This document shows positions 9,917 to 23,302 of a stretch of 64,000 nt of DNA, one piece after another (position 1 is the stretch's first letter; each line of letters starts with the position of its first letter). The position numbers and the translations under genes are program-made. The stretch is from Rhizophlyctis rosea (lineage: Eukaryota; Chytridiomycota; Chytridiomycetes; Rhizophlyctidales; Rhizophlyctidaceae), in the NCBI GenBank assembly GCA_027596075.1, contig JADGJC010000095.1:1-64000 (forward strand), read 5' to 3'. The notes under the pieces were generated by a model. The model worked only from the letters and a program-made list of their open reading frames with translations. It did not search any database and was not told the origin of the DNA.

Positions 9917-11434
9917 ATGGCAAGCCTACTCAAGCAGCCGCACCTTCCTTGCGAAATCGTGATCGACATTCTTGCCAAGGTGAAATTCAACTCACAAGCT
10001 ATTCAGTTTTGCCGATCGTCACAATCCTGTCAAACTGGCTAACACTGTCAAATCACCGTTTACGAACCATCGTACAGGGTTTCGAAGTGACTTCAATCCA
10101 GAAACAGGCCGGTCGTTACCTTCGCATGCTAGCGTCGGTATGCCAAAGTTGGCGTACGTACAGTTTGCGTTTGACGGAGGGAAACACGATGGACTTGGTC
10201 AGGTTATTGGATGGAAATCTGCAGAATAACGAATGGATCAACAGGTCATGGGTATGTGATTTTACCGTACCGGATTTCGGTCACGTGATAGCATGCAGCC
10301 TGCTGCCTGAGCGTTTTTGACTCATCCTTTCACATTTTCCATCCAGGACGATGGATACACCATTTTCACGCAAGACAAAGAACAACTATCTTGCCTACGG
10401 AAGATTGAGTACCCTGTTCAACATACCCTGTTCACCCCAACAAACATGCTCTCATCTCCCTCGACGTATTCGGACGGCTTTTGCGAAAGCGGTCGCCCGA
10501 GACCTTGACGTCCCTCACAATAAGCGGAGCGGCATTGTCACCTCTAGTCATCACATCCCTCCACAGCTTCTGGTCAACACTGGTCGCGGGCGAACTAGAA
10601 TTAGAAGAACTTCACTGGGTGCAAAATACCTGGGAGTTTGCGGATGATCGTGAGACTCTGCCAGTGGCCCTCAACCAACTGGCCATGAACCTATCTCGAT
10701 TGAAACCTTCACTTAAGAAACTGCACCTGGGGTTCAAAGCAGAATACAACATCAAGTTTTTCCTTTGGCAGCCCTGGCCCCGCCTTTGCGAGCTGGAAAT
10801 ACCCTTCCCCCAACAGATAGACCTTGATGACATACACGACGCCACGGCCTCTGCATTATCATCCCTCAACATTACCTGCCCTAGCTATGGTCTGGAAAGG
10901 TTCACGTCTTTGGAGCATCTGAGCTTCAGCCGCGTATGGGGGGAGGACACCGATATAATTTCTACGATCCCACTGATCACGGCAGCAAACATGAAGACTC
11001 TCCACATGTCCTTTCCGTCCCTTCCCGCTTTGTCTGTCTTGCAAAACTTTTCGAATATGGAGTCTATCACGTTACGCACACGCCAGTTGAGCATGGACAA
11101 TTTTCAGTTTCTGCTTTCTTCGGTTGGGAAGGGTGGGCGGTTGCGGAGGGTGGATGTAGCGGATCTCAGACAGTTTCATACAGCGGATTTTGTTCATCTG
11201 TTAAGGGACTGCGATGTGTTGGGGCGGTTAGAGTACTTGAAGATTCATGTGAAGGATGCATATGATGAGGAGAGGTCGGGTTTGAGGGAGGTGCCTGCTG
11301 GGAAGGCTGGACTGAGGTGGGGGAAAGAGGTTGTAGACACTGTTGTGTCGGCCGGGGTGCTGCCTCTTCGATGTGTATTTGACGTGTCCAGCTCCTTCTA
11401 TCATGTCATAATAGGCAGATTGAATGGATGGTGA
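9917..11434 (+). CDS. F-box/LRR-like protein, three or more exons, one unresolved frame change
   Basis: Exon 1 (9917-9979) and exon 2 (10078-10251) join to LPCEIVIDILAKGFEVTSIQ and LASVCQSWRTYSLRL, a recognisable F-box. Introns are 9980-10077 (gtgaaa..acag) and 10252-10346 (gtatgt..ccag). Exon 3 begins at 10347 (DDGYTIFTQDKEQLSCLRKI) and runs in frame to about 10440. The long C-terminal part (SLDVFGRLLRKRSPETLTSL to 11434) lies in a different frame, and no intron fits. That part has leucine-rich-repeat-like spacing (PRLCELEIPF, LERFTSLEHLSFS, MKTLHMSFPSLPALS, LEYLKIHV), typical of F-box/LRR substrate receptors of SCF ligases. The one-base frame change near 10430-10450 is either a sequencing indel or a disabling mutation. 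Ubiquitin-ligase adaptor role inferred. Confidence 0.6.
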
Positions 11435-11829
11435 CAAGGGAAAGTGAATCCGTGCTTGTATCAATTGAGATAATATGAAAAGATATTCTCGTATTTGCAG
11501 TTGGCAATGGCCTTGCTGCGGACGTCGAACTCAATTGCAAACGTCTCCCATTGCAATGTGTGCTTCAATCTGAAATGCATCAATGGAAGACACTGGCTTT
11601 GACTGACAAGTGTGGGAAACGGGGTGCGTTTTTCGATGGACATTGATCGAACTTGCTCCGCTGCTTTCAGTTATTACCAAAGCCACCTACAAGCATGACG
11701 CACATCCCACATGTCATTGATTGGACCCAAGACAGCAAAAAGTGGCGAGCATATAAGTAGTGCGTGCGAGCTCTCGAAACTATTACAATCAATAAGACTA
11801 AGTTGACACCCCAACCACTTTCCGCAACA
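11435..11829. other. Intergenic and promoter of family copy A
   Basis: A TATAAG box at 11752-11757 lies 73 nt before the chosen ATG at 11830. An ATTGG (reverse CCAAT) element sits at about 11720. An in-frame ATG-like start at 11764 would fall too close to the TATA box, which favours 11830. Confidence 0.5.
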
Positions 11830-12743
11830 ATGTTCAACGATAACATATCCCACGCCATGCCAACGCCTTTTAATACCGCCGTAACTGCATCCCAGTCAAA
11901 ACTTCCACTTTCCCCTGAAATTCTCCATATCATACTAGTGGACCTAGTCGGTGAATACCTTTTCGAAGGCGTGCGGACGGCGGAATTCAGAGAGCTCCTC
12001 CTCGTCACCCGGCAATTTTGGGACACCCTTCGCCCAATTCGCAAACGTATGATGCTGGTTCAAGCGGCTTATATTAGAGGACTTATCAAGTACGTTAAAG
12101 AAAAGCTGCGGACTTGATTGTAGATAAATCCTTCATATTTTTGTTTGCAACAAGAACGATCAGCATCCTCGACTACCCACAACAGAAGTCCCCATCGACA
12201 TGTTCTTCCCCCACCTGCCAATTTTTAAAAAATGCATTCATTCTGGCCGCGCTACTGCCACGTCTCTCCACCATAGACCTCCTGCGCATCTTCGTCCATT
12301 ACGCTCCAAACCTCTTTTACACCTCCACCGCAGATCCCGTCAAATTTGATGGAACGAACGGGTGGGCTAGTTCTACTTCGGTCTGGACTCCACCCGTCGA
12401 TTCATTTGATATGGCGCAAAAGATAAGGATTCTGAAAATTCCAAAGGTGGTTAGAAGTGGGAAAGTAAGCACGATGCAATGGAAGTTTGCGGCTGTGTTG
12501 TGGTATGAGGAGTGGCAGGAGGAGGAATCCGATGGAGAGAATGGAAGTGGATGGGAGGTGGATGGTCCTCAAGCATGGGAGGGGCCAGTGGAGTTGATGC
12601 TTGGGGAGATCACGGATGGGGACGCATCTAACGGCTTGGAGGCGTTCGAGGAGGCACATTGTAGTGTGGACGAGGAGGATGGCGAATCAGACTATGATGA
12701 CATATCTGGCAAGGATCTGAATCGCAGATGGGAGGTGTTTTAG
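11830..12743 (+). CDS. F-box-like family copy A (two exons)
   Basis: Exon 1 is 11830-12089, ending in phase 2 before gtacgt. Exon 2 starts at 12164 (after ..gatcag; 12155 is an alternative) and ends at TAG 12743. The N-terminus (LPLSPEILHIILVDLVGEYL then LLLVTRQFWDTLRPIRKRMM) has F-box character. The second exon carries the family signature SVWTPPVDSFDMAQKIRILK, FAAVLWY and an acidic tail. Compared with copies B and C, the sequence IDMFFPHLPIF sits one frame off just before an A6 run at about 12228-12233. Two compensating indels therefore seem to keep the frame open while scrambling about 20 residues, or the A run is miscalled. The cellular role is unknown; membership of a three-gene family with copies B and C is seen directly. 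Confidence 0.6.
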
Positions 12744-13297
12744 TAGATAGCGACGGCGGATGCTATAAGTTGTAGTTTCATTTCAGGATCATTTTGTGCT
12801 CCGTCATCCCTGTGGAAGGAGATTCATGGATCCTTGAACTTGATAACAATACGCCATTCCATGGGCTAGCCAGTGCAGAACATCTGTATTGAAATTGCTT
12901 GAAAATTCGTGTTGGGCATCATTGTTGGGTAAAATTGCGGCATCTTGTGCAAACGGGATGCGTGCAACAGACACAATGTTTCAGGTCTGTGAACCACGCG
13001 AGGCGGGATCAAAAGACCATGTGACTTGAGGTATCCCTAGTCAACAATTCCTGCATTGCATGAATATACAGGCATCGGACAAGTGTGTTTCAGGTCATGC
13101 TCGCTTCAAAGCAGACTTGGGTCCCAAAAGAAGGTTGGACATTCCCGCTTGTGAGGCTTGCTAATCGCAAAACACAGGGCGGGCCATCACCTATCCCGCA
13201 TGCGTAGGAAGTCAATCCTTTCACAATCCGCAAACTTCATCATAGATCCTAGGTCTATCAAGCTTCAATACTCAAATTCCTCACCATAGGTAGCGCG
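12744..13297. other. Spacer between tandem family copies, no gene seen
   Basis: No ORF of note and no RNA gene. It contains the presumptive terminator of copy A and promoter of copy B; no clear TATA box was found. Confidence 0.4.
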
Positions 13298-14230
13298 ATG
13301 TCCGCACCAACGTCCACTATCGGAACACCGTCTTCAAAGCTGCCACTTCCTCCGGAAATCATGCACACTGTACTGGTGAACCTAGTAGGCGATTACCTGC
13401 TCGAAAGCCTCCGTACAGCAAAATTCAAACGCCCCCTCCTCGTCAACCGTCAATTTGCCACCGTGATCCGCCCAGTACGTAAGCCGCTAATGCTTGCTCA
13501 GGCCGCCTACTGCAGGGGAGTGTTCAGGTAAGAAGGGATGGCTGCACTCGCTTTCAGCCACGACCACACGGTGCATCCAATGGACTGACGCACGCCGCTC
13601 CGTACGCGCAGCGCAATAAGATCTTCGGAAACCTTGGACGTCAACCTGTTCGAATACTTCCCCAAGACCTCTGTCCTTCCAAACCCGTTCATCCCCGCTC
13701 ACGGAATCCTCCAATACCTACTTGAAATTGATGTCGAAGAATTCCTCTTGAACTGGGTGCCCACCCTCAATTTCATTTCAACATCCGCTCCGAAAAAATG
13801 GAAAGGAGAAAACGGGCGGACTACGTCCACATTGGTGTGGACACCGCCCAATGACAGCTTCCGGATGTCGAAAAAGATGACGGTTTTGAAAGATCCGTGG
13901 GTTATCAAGGAAGACAAATTGAGTGCCCTTCCCTACGACTTTGCTCTTGTTTTGTGGTACAAGAGCTGGCGGCGGGATTGGATCGATGAAGGGGAGTCAC
14001 ATTGGAGCCGTCAAGATGAGTTGTTGAAGAAGGCGTTAGGTAAATTGGAAACTGTGGAAGACCTCGAACTTCAGAGTCTGGATGACTTGGAGCAATGTGA
14101 CGCAGATGAGGAATGGGAGGATGATAGTGGGCACGACGGGTCCATTGATTGGAAGACGTCAAAATATCGCAGGAGGTGGCAATGGGAGATCTTTCTTCTG
14201 GATGATAGCAGATGCGTTAGCAGATTGTAA
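13298..14230 (+). CDS. F-box-like family copy B (two exons, intact)
   Basis: Exon 1 is 13298-13527 and exon 2 is 13612-14230, with an 84-nt intron (gtaaga..gcgcag) in phase 2, giving 282 residues. Residues 12-60 (LPLPPEIMHTVLVNLVGDYL, then LLVNRQFATVIRPVRKPLM) look like an F-box: Leu-Pro-x-Glu-Ile start, then a hydrophobic helix, then LLLVNRQF. The second exon has LVWTPPNDSFRMSKKMTVLK, FALVLWYKSW and an acidic C-terminal third. This is the only copy of the three with an uninterrupted frame and best represents the family. It lies tandem to copy A in the same orientation. No named family is recognised; an SCF adaptor role is a guess from the N-terminus. Confidence 0.75.
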
Positions 14231-14791
14231 TTTGTTGGGAGGTGTATTGGCAAGCGGGGTGCTGTAGCTCATTGATATCCAATCAGATTCAGGGAGTTCA
14301 GCATGTGGTAGCATGGGGTGGGCAGCAGTAAATGTTTGATTTTCAAGATTCGCAAAATACAGAACTGAGGTATTAATTGAAGAAGAACTTGATAAGTAGC
14401 TTACAGTTAATCACTTTAAATGTGCGCTTGCTGCTGCGGAATAATCTAAGTAATTCTGATGAATGCATAGAAGGATGACGTGGCCCCAGCATGCGCAAAG
14501 TCGGCAGCATATGAATGCAAACTTGATCTTGCTTTGAATCTGTCATACACGACTTGGGTGGAAGAGATACTTGTGCTGAGTAGCAGCCGTGATTGTTCTT
14601 GATTGACACGGACTCAATTTACCCCACATCTTAACAACATCAAAGGCGCAAGGGACTCGATGCTCGCAGTGGCAAGCGATCAGAAGCTTCCATCAAAGGA
14701 CTCAAAGGCACCCGCACCATCTGGTTGAAATCCGATTTTGGGCTCATAGAAATCTCATCCATATGATGGCAATGGCAAGAAAAAAAAATAT
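14231..14791. other. Intergenic, tRNA-like gene terminator at the right end
   Basis: No protein gene is supported. An A9 run at about 14781-14789 is a T-run on the minus strand and would terminate Pol III transcription of the tRNA-like gene at 14792-14892. Confidence 0.45.
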
Positions 14792-14892
14792 GGCCTGACC
14801 CGGATTCGAACCGGGGATTACTATCAGCTAGATAATGAGACCGAAGCCCCGCCATTAAGCAGAAGGTAATGTACCAATCATACTATCAGGCC
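14792..14892 (-). tRNA. tRNA-like gene, probably intron-containing, anticodon unresolved
   Basis: On the minus strand the ends pair perfectly as an acceptor stem (GGCCTGA / TCAGGCC). The T arm is perfect (CCCGG-TTCGAAT-CCGGG) and the A-box (TAGTATGATTGG) and B-box are good. Total length is 101 nt, about 29 more than a standard tRNA, so an intron is likely. The best anticodon-arm pairing (ATTAC/GTAAT) leaves too short a variable loop. Candidate anticodons in the loop are CTG (Gln) or TCT (Arg), neither certain. A T-run lies just downstream. It could be a functional intron-containing tRNA or a decaying copy. Confidence 0.55.
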
Positions 14893-17800
14893 GAATTGAA
14901 AATCTTAACGCGTGCGCAGTTAATGACCTTCAAACACCGCCCCTGCTGGTGACTTTGCCACGAAATGCGTCCGTGCCTCATGTTGGCTTAGCCAAGCCAT
15001 CTCAATAAATCCCGCAAAAGGGTATACCTTCCACGTCTGCGCTGTACGACCCTTGCGGCTTTGTGGGCACAAATTGGATGAAGGGTTCTCCTTCATTGAT
15101 TGTTGGGCGAGGTTTTCCCTTGATGATGAGGAAATTTCATAAATGGGCAACCACGAGGTTTGCAACCTGTCAAACAAAGGGAAACTTTGAACAAAGAAAT
15201 CTTTGCTATCGATGTCCCGACATCGTCTGGGCGTTGCGAGAGATGAGGGATGCCCAGATGAAAGCCTGGAATCGATGCGCGTCTCCGCCTCGGTCCGTCG
15301 TCCTATTCTTACGCTGACAATGTGCTTGCTCGCTGCCGGGACCGTTCTGGTTTTTTGCACTGAGGGCTGTGCGATGTGGCAAGGCGTTAGCGGGGATGGG
15401 CGGGGAGATCAAGGGATGGAACAAAGGATTCCGTCGGGATATGTTGTGAAGCATCTTTTACATCCGCTGGTCAAAGATGACGGGCGACAAAGGCAGTAAG
15501 GGCAAGCAAGGGATTGAAAGATCATTCTGATGTTGGGGGCGGCGGCACGTTAGGGACTGCCCTTCATATATAGTTTGGCGGAGTGTTGCCATGTTATTGT
15601 CCCTTGACAGTCTTGAAGGGACGTTCACGCCAACCATATGTAATGCCAACGATACGCTTGATGGTTTCAACTTCCCAGATGTGATGGCCGCACTGATAAG
15701 TGAGCCTAGCCATCCCTTCATCTGCCTTCGTCAAGTCGGAGCAACAGAAGCAACTCCAACAAGTTGGAGTCAAAATGAAGTCCGAGAGGAACCCAGAACC
15801 CACAGAACCGGGCTGTACCACCCTGTGTTCCCAGCTTCATGCGCCTCACCCCGCCTCGGCGTCCAACTTCCCTTGTTCACAATGCGTTCTTGTCCCACGC
15901 TGACAGAGATCAAGGGCGGTTTCAAGGCTCAGACATTAGAGAAGGAACCAGAGGATCCATCATCAAGGAGAATGGGTTGAACACTCAAATTGTCAATTGG
16001 AGGCATGGAACCTTTTGCGCGCGCAACACTTGCTTGCAGACACTTCCCTTCAGGTTTTTCCTTCCCTTCGGGTGAGCATTGTGTTGGTGTCAACCTTGGT
16101 GTGGTGACCGGTTGTTGCCTCCTATCCGAGTCCCGTCGACTGCCGGCTGCTAGTTACATATAGTTTTGTAGTATATCTTCTTTTTTAATCTTTTACTTTT
16201 TCTATAGTTGGTTTTTGGGAAAGAGACACCCGTCCCAGGAATATCTTGACACGGAAGCTTGTTTTCATCCTGGCTTTTTTCATTTATGCGGGTCACGCCT
16301 CGCCTCTCCCCGGCTGCAGTGTCATATTAGCGATCGATAATCCAACAACGTAACGTGCCAGACTGCGCTCTCGTCAAATCTACGCTTGGGAGGAGCCAGC
16401 AAGCAGCAGGGTCGTCGATAGTCGGTCTTCTGAGCCTTGGAACGTGCTTTCTCGACCTGCATAATAGTCTTTCACACGTCGAGTCACGCACCCCCTCTCC
16501 TCATATTAACTATCATACATAATATAATACAAACGAGACGCGCGACTGGCAAAACGGGGTGCTTCCTCAACACCCTCAAATACTTTCCCACACTACGTCA
16601 CGCTGCCTACAAACCCGCGCTTGACGCCTCCATATTTCATTTCCGGCTGCAGATCGCATATCCTTAGCCCCCCGTTTTCGGTGCTGCACCCCCTTTCCCG
16701 TCAACAGCCGTGAGAGACCCTACTCCGAAGACCCTTACCATACCACACCACGCTACACGTGCATAACACAGACCAGCAGAGTTTCTTCTCGGATCCAGTC
16801 TGGCGCATGAAAGCTTCACAAACGTTTAATGGAAGTTTCCTATTCATATTCAAACTTTTGGACCGATTCTGAGGAAACTACCGTACCAACAACTGCTGCA
16901 ACTGTGAAGCTGCTGCCTGCTGCTGCTGCAACCCGTGCTTTTCTATGTATTCATCAACAACGCACTCGACTGCAACTGACACTAGCACGGAAGCAGGAGA
17001 CACTGCACTAGCCTCAGAAGACGAACCATCTGAATCTATAGCACTATCGACAACATCATCATCATCACCAAGGTCCGTAACAACCAGACCAACGATTTTA
17101 ATATCCCGAAATAATTATCAACCGACGTCTTCACCACCACATCATCATCTCGGGTTTGCTGGGAAAGTGAAAACCGGCACTTGGATTTCATCTTGAAGAT
17201 TAATTCCCTTGTGGTGTGGGGTCAGGAGGGGGGAAGAAGAAGGGACGCGATAGTTTTTATTCTGAGGGTGTGGGAAGAAGGAAGTAACGTTTTTTGTGTG
17301 TGTCAAAAATCCTTTACCGATTCTTTGACACGATCGCGGACCCGTAAATTTGGGAGGTCAGATCCCAGATCCACGCATCCGGTGTTTTGGTAGGGAACCA
17401 TCATCATCATTGCTGAGTGAGTGTGAGTGTGAGTGAGTGTGATTTACCTGTCAGGTTTGTTGAATCGTTTACATCTTTGATCCGCGCCTCCTCGTTCGGC
17501 CCGTGCCTCCCTCCGTAGGGTCTTGGCTCACCATCTGGCATCCATCTCCATCTGATTGACCTTTACCTGACTGTCCCCCCCATCCCACACATGATTCCAG
17601 ACGTTCCATCTAAACCCTGACGTCGTCATACCACCGCGCACATCACCCGACCCCACGCTTCAGACTATCCGCGCCTCCCTCTTGGGAAACGAAACCTCCA
17701 TCCGATACGCAACCCCCCTTTCACCCTCTCTCTCTCTCATCTACACACCCGCAACACAATACTTCGCGTGTTTGTTAGTGGGACACTCTTCTTTCATACT

Positions 17801-19133
17801 ATAATAATACACCAACAACTAAACTATACAATAATATCGGCAGTGGATTTGTTTGTTTGCTGTCATCCCTTTCCCACGATTTCGGATCGAGACACCCAAG
17901 CCCGGACGGACACCCCCCCCATTACTCAGTGACGGACGGACAGACCCTTAATCGAGCATCCCAACGCCCGCGAAACCAATACGCCCGCCCATCCTTCCAT
18001 CATACCCCTTCCTCCTCCTTCCCATTCACTTCACACACACGACATCATCATCACCATCATCAATCATATGCGGCTGGTCCGCTTCGTGCCCTCGATCAAA
18101 TTCAATATCATCCACTACCATCCCCATCCTGTGGTCACCTTGAACGCATAACGGTCACAGGCACCCAAACCCACCGCTTCTTCACCCAATCCAATCCAAC
18201 CCAATCCACGGGGCGAAGGTTGTTAACTGCGCGCATTCCCACACTTACATACGACGCGTATTCCTCCGATTCACTCGTCGCCCTTACCTACCCCGCCTTC
18301 GTCCCCGCTTCTCTTTTCCCACGGTACGCTTACAAGGTGCACGTCCCGCACCCGTAGAGTTTTGGAAACCAGTGAGAGCGCTTTTTGTAGGTGTCCCGTT
18401 TGTGAGTGTTTGTGGGAATGTCGGGTGGGAATGCCGCAGGAGTCGGCGAAATCTCTGTGAGAGCTGGTGTATATTGAAACGGTCACACGTCACGAGGGGT
18501 CCATGGGTTCAGGGAACGTGCCAATAACATATGAAGGGATATGGTTTGAGACAGTTCGCAATCTCTTCTCTAACGCCTTTCCCCCGCACTTGCAGGTGGT
18601 TCCTTCACCAACCCCATCGTCATACTTCATACTCTCCCTTTTCTAAACTGCGTCTTTTGGTATGTTGTTGCCTCTCGCAATGGCTGTGAGATTCTGTTGG
18701 GGGGTGGGAGGGAGGTTGACGCGTGGGAAAGTGGACGCGTCAAACGCAGTATACTGTAGAAGTGTGGGAAAGTGTGTCGTGCTGGTTTTTCCCTCTGGCA
18801 ATGTTACTAACCAACTCTTCCCATCTCTTTCCCTTCGTTCACATGGGTCCTCCTTCCTACATCCTCTTCATATTACCTGTCCTTCTCCTCGCCGTCGCTT
18901 GCATTCGTATCCTTCGCATCGTTCCACCTTCCCCCTTCGTTATGCGATGGCGATCCAGACGCAACATATTATCAGAAGCCTCATCGTATCCTTCTTTTCA
19001 CCCTTCCAACGTCCTTGCGTACGTTCGTTCCTTCGTCCGCCATATCATAAGCGGCATCCGAGTTGCTTTCCGTCGTCCCACATACTTCCATCGTCACCGA
19101 CACGTTCCCACCACCCGATCGCGGGTTCGCATC
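14893..19133. other. 4.2-kb stretch upstream of GSK3 without a supported gene
   Basis: The left part (14.9-16.1 kb) has only motif-free ORFs. The right part (16.2-19.1 kb) becomes pyrimidine-rich, with CT tracts and simple repeats, consistent with a long promoter and 5' leader of the kinase gene. Pro/Ser/His-rich ORFs here (for example 17857-18357) follow the base composition and are not called. A TATA-less promoter near 18.5-18.9 kb is possible but not shown. Confidence 0.4.
17413..17443. repeat. GAGTGT-type microsatellite
   Basis: An imperfect run of GTGAGTGTGA-like units lies in the leader region upstream of GSK3. A CAT-rich stretch at about 18043-18067 is a second simple repeat in the same region. 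Confidence 0.7.
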
Positions 19134-20695
<1,562 letters not shown>

Positions 20696-23302
20696 GGTAG
20701 TGCTGGGTGGGGGGGATGTGGGTGGTAGGGTAGGCGGTGGGGCGTGGTTCGTGGGCGTAGGGTAGTCTTGATGGGACGTGCGACTCCTTTCCTTTCACCT
20801 TTTCCTTTCCTCCTTCCGAATACCTTTGCAACACCAACAAACACACCGGATCTGAAAGGAGCGCACCACAACACGCCCACGATCGAAAGTACAATGTTCA
20901 GGGGGCCGCGTCGAGATAACAAAAACCAAACAACATTTTACCGTTGTTTCCCTTTTCTTTTCTTCTCCTGTACAAATTTTCACCTTTTTTTTTTTCATCC
21001 CTTTTTTTAATACGACTTTTGTTTCCGGTGATGTTGTTTTTGTTGCGTGTTGTGTATGTGCGTGGGCGTGTGTTTGATGGTGGAGATGGTGGAGGATCAC
21101 CTGTCATGGTGTCCGACAAGATATTGTTGTGGTTGATGCTTTTTTTTTTGACTATACGTTACGGCTAAGCGTTGCATGCGCAGTCGTAGGTCAGTCTTTC
21201 ATGATCATTCGTGCACTTAACTGATGGGACCGTAGCTGTGGATGGGCACTTCCTGCAGATATGTTCTTGTTGGATTTCAGCTACGAGTCCGAACATTTTT
21301 CGACGTAAGTTGCGTGATGGTCCAACTCCAGTTTGATGATATAGTGATGTGTTGGTGTGGCTTCCATGTTGTGTGTATCATTGTTTCGACGGTTAGTATG
21401 TATCGTCTGAGATTGGGGAGGACTTGGGAGTCTTTGCTGGCAAATACTTAAAGACGAAAGTTGAGCATCACTACTGCGCCACGGGTCTTGGAACTTTGGT
21501 TGCCTCTGAGCTCAAAGTTTGGTGCTGCTGCAGGTAAATGTGCATTGTGCATGAACCCATGGGCTTTTCCTCACAAGTGATTCCAGAGTGCTAAATTGTT
21601 TGGTTGCCATGGGTATACCCGAAATGCAGACGTTTCGGTAACGGACCCCACTTTCTTTTTGCGAATTGACATTATTGCCTGACCGCAAACCTCCGGCGTC
21701 GATGTGATAGATTCAAACGTCTTTCATCTCTCAATGGGGTGCTAATGCAGGAGTGTTGTAATGATCAACTTGGTGCACGTGATCTTCCAAAGACATTAAA
21801 CTATCCAAAACTTCAAGCCCCCAAGCCGCTCCTTTTTCCTCCTGCAATGCATCTGTTCTTCTGCAGCGGTCTTTCTTGCGGAACGGAAAAGGAAAGCGCG
21901 CGTGAGAGAGGTTAGCTCAGGTGCTTTTTATTTAAGGTGGATGCGACTGTTGTGCGTTGTGTTCGTTGCTTTCACTCAGAAGGTCAGATAGCGTTCACTC
22001 GTATCGCCGCTGCCCAATTCCAATTCAACCCAGCTGATTACAGCTTCTTTGCGTGGGGGAAGGATTGGAGATCACCATCTTGTTGGGGATTGAGTGCCGC
22101 AGTGCATGATTTTCGGCTCGTGAACAAGGATTAAATTCTTTTACCGAAATTACGCGGGGCATAGGGAAGACCACCCACATTATATGCTTCATTCATCTAT
22201 GCTTTCACGTACCTGCTGAGTACGCTGAAAAAGAAGCCACGCGACGTCATGCCACTACAATGCAGCCAGATTGCTGCGCCAGAAAACTGAGAATTGGAAG
22301 GCTGTGGTATCTTCTCAAATGTTCTTCACACAAGGATATATGAATAACTAAACTTCTTCTTGCGGAAGCTTGATGCAAAAATAGAGTCGTGCGTAATCAA
22401 GGAACATTGCGATGACATTTTAAGGGCTTGGGCAATGAAAGGTATTTCCGCCAACGCCTTTTCCTTCTGCGAAAGACATAAACATATGGCACGCCGTGGT
22501 ACAATCTAACCTGATGCGAGACATTGAAGTCAAGTGGGTTGAAGTACTAGGAGAGTACAAAAGAGTCCTGCTGTGTTGGACGGGGACTGTTGAAGAGGAT
22601 GATGAAGTCCTTTCGACCTGATGAAGGTTAGGTTTTATCGTCAGCTACCACAAATGATAGGATAGACAAAGTGAAAGGTTGGAAGCTGGAGTGGGAATGC
22701 GTAGTCTTCTTACCACAGGTCAGAATGGCATAGGATATTTTGAAAGGGATTCAATGAAGCTCACAACTGCTACACGGGTTCCGCGTTGGTGGAATGTCGT
22801 TGTGGAACGCCATCTATCGATTGATCCACTGAAGAATTGGAAGATGCGTGATTCCACATCGCGACGATGAGCTGAACCAAGCCGACAACGTACAAATCAG
22901 ATTTGCTGTATCTCGTTTCCCTATTTCATTGAGGTAGGCACAGTTGGACACGACGACCCAGACTCAAAATCTGTGTGCTCCATTTTGATCCTGACGCAAA
23001 CTTGCTCTGAGTGCTTCATCCCATCTCCGATTCCCGCCCTGACTTATTTGCTCGTACGATGGGGGTTGCTGCGCGTTGAGCATACTAGCTGGAAGAGGTT
23101 TGTGCCTTTATTGGAAGTCGGGTGGTGGTGCAATGTAATCGGAAATGGTGCACATTGAGTCAAAGGACCATTTCACTCCTCATTGAATACTTGGATACCA
23201 AGCACTATTTATACTTATATGTTGCAAAAACCTCACGTCGGGATTTCCCACAACACATAGCTACGCGGACTTGAACAACCTGACCCTCCTGAAGAAAAAT
23301 CA
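20696..23302. other. 2.6-kb intergenic stretch, no gene seen
   Basis: The first 500 nt are GT/T-rich and probably the GSK3 3' UTR. The remainder has only short ORFs (21242-21451, 21937-22134, 22679-22870) without motifs or splice continuity. Confidence 0.4.

Noticed and set aside
17857..18357. 166-codon plus-strand ORF rich in His, Ser and Pro upstream of GSK3
   Set aside because: Its residues follow the local CAT- and C-rich composition, no splice or start context supports it, and it lies in the probable GSK3 leader.
18662..19133. N-terminal extension of GSK3 in the same frame from 18723
   Set aside because: Composition is leader-like, it lacks similarity to kinase N-termini, and the ATG at 19134 gives the normal family length.
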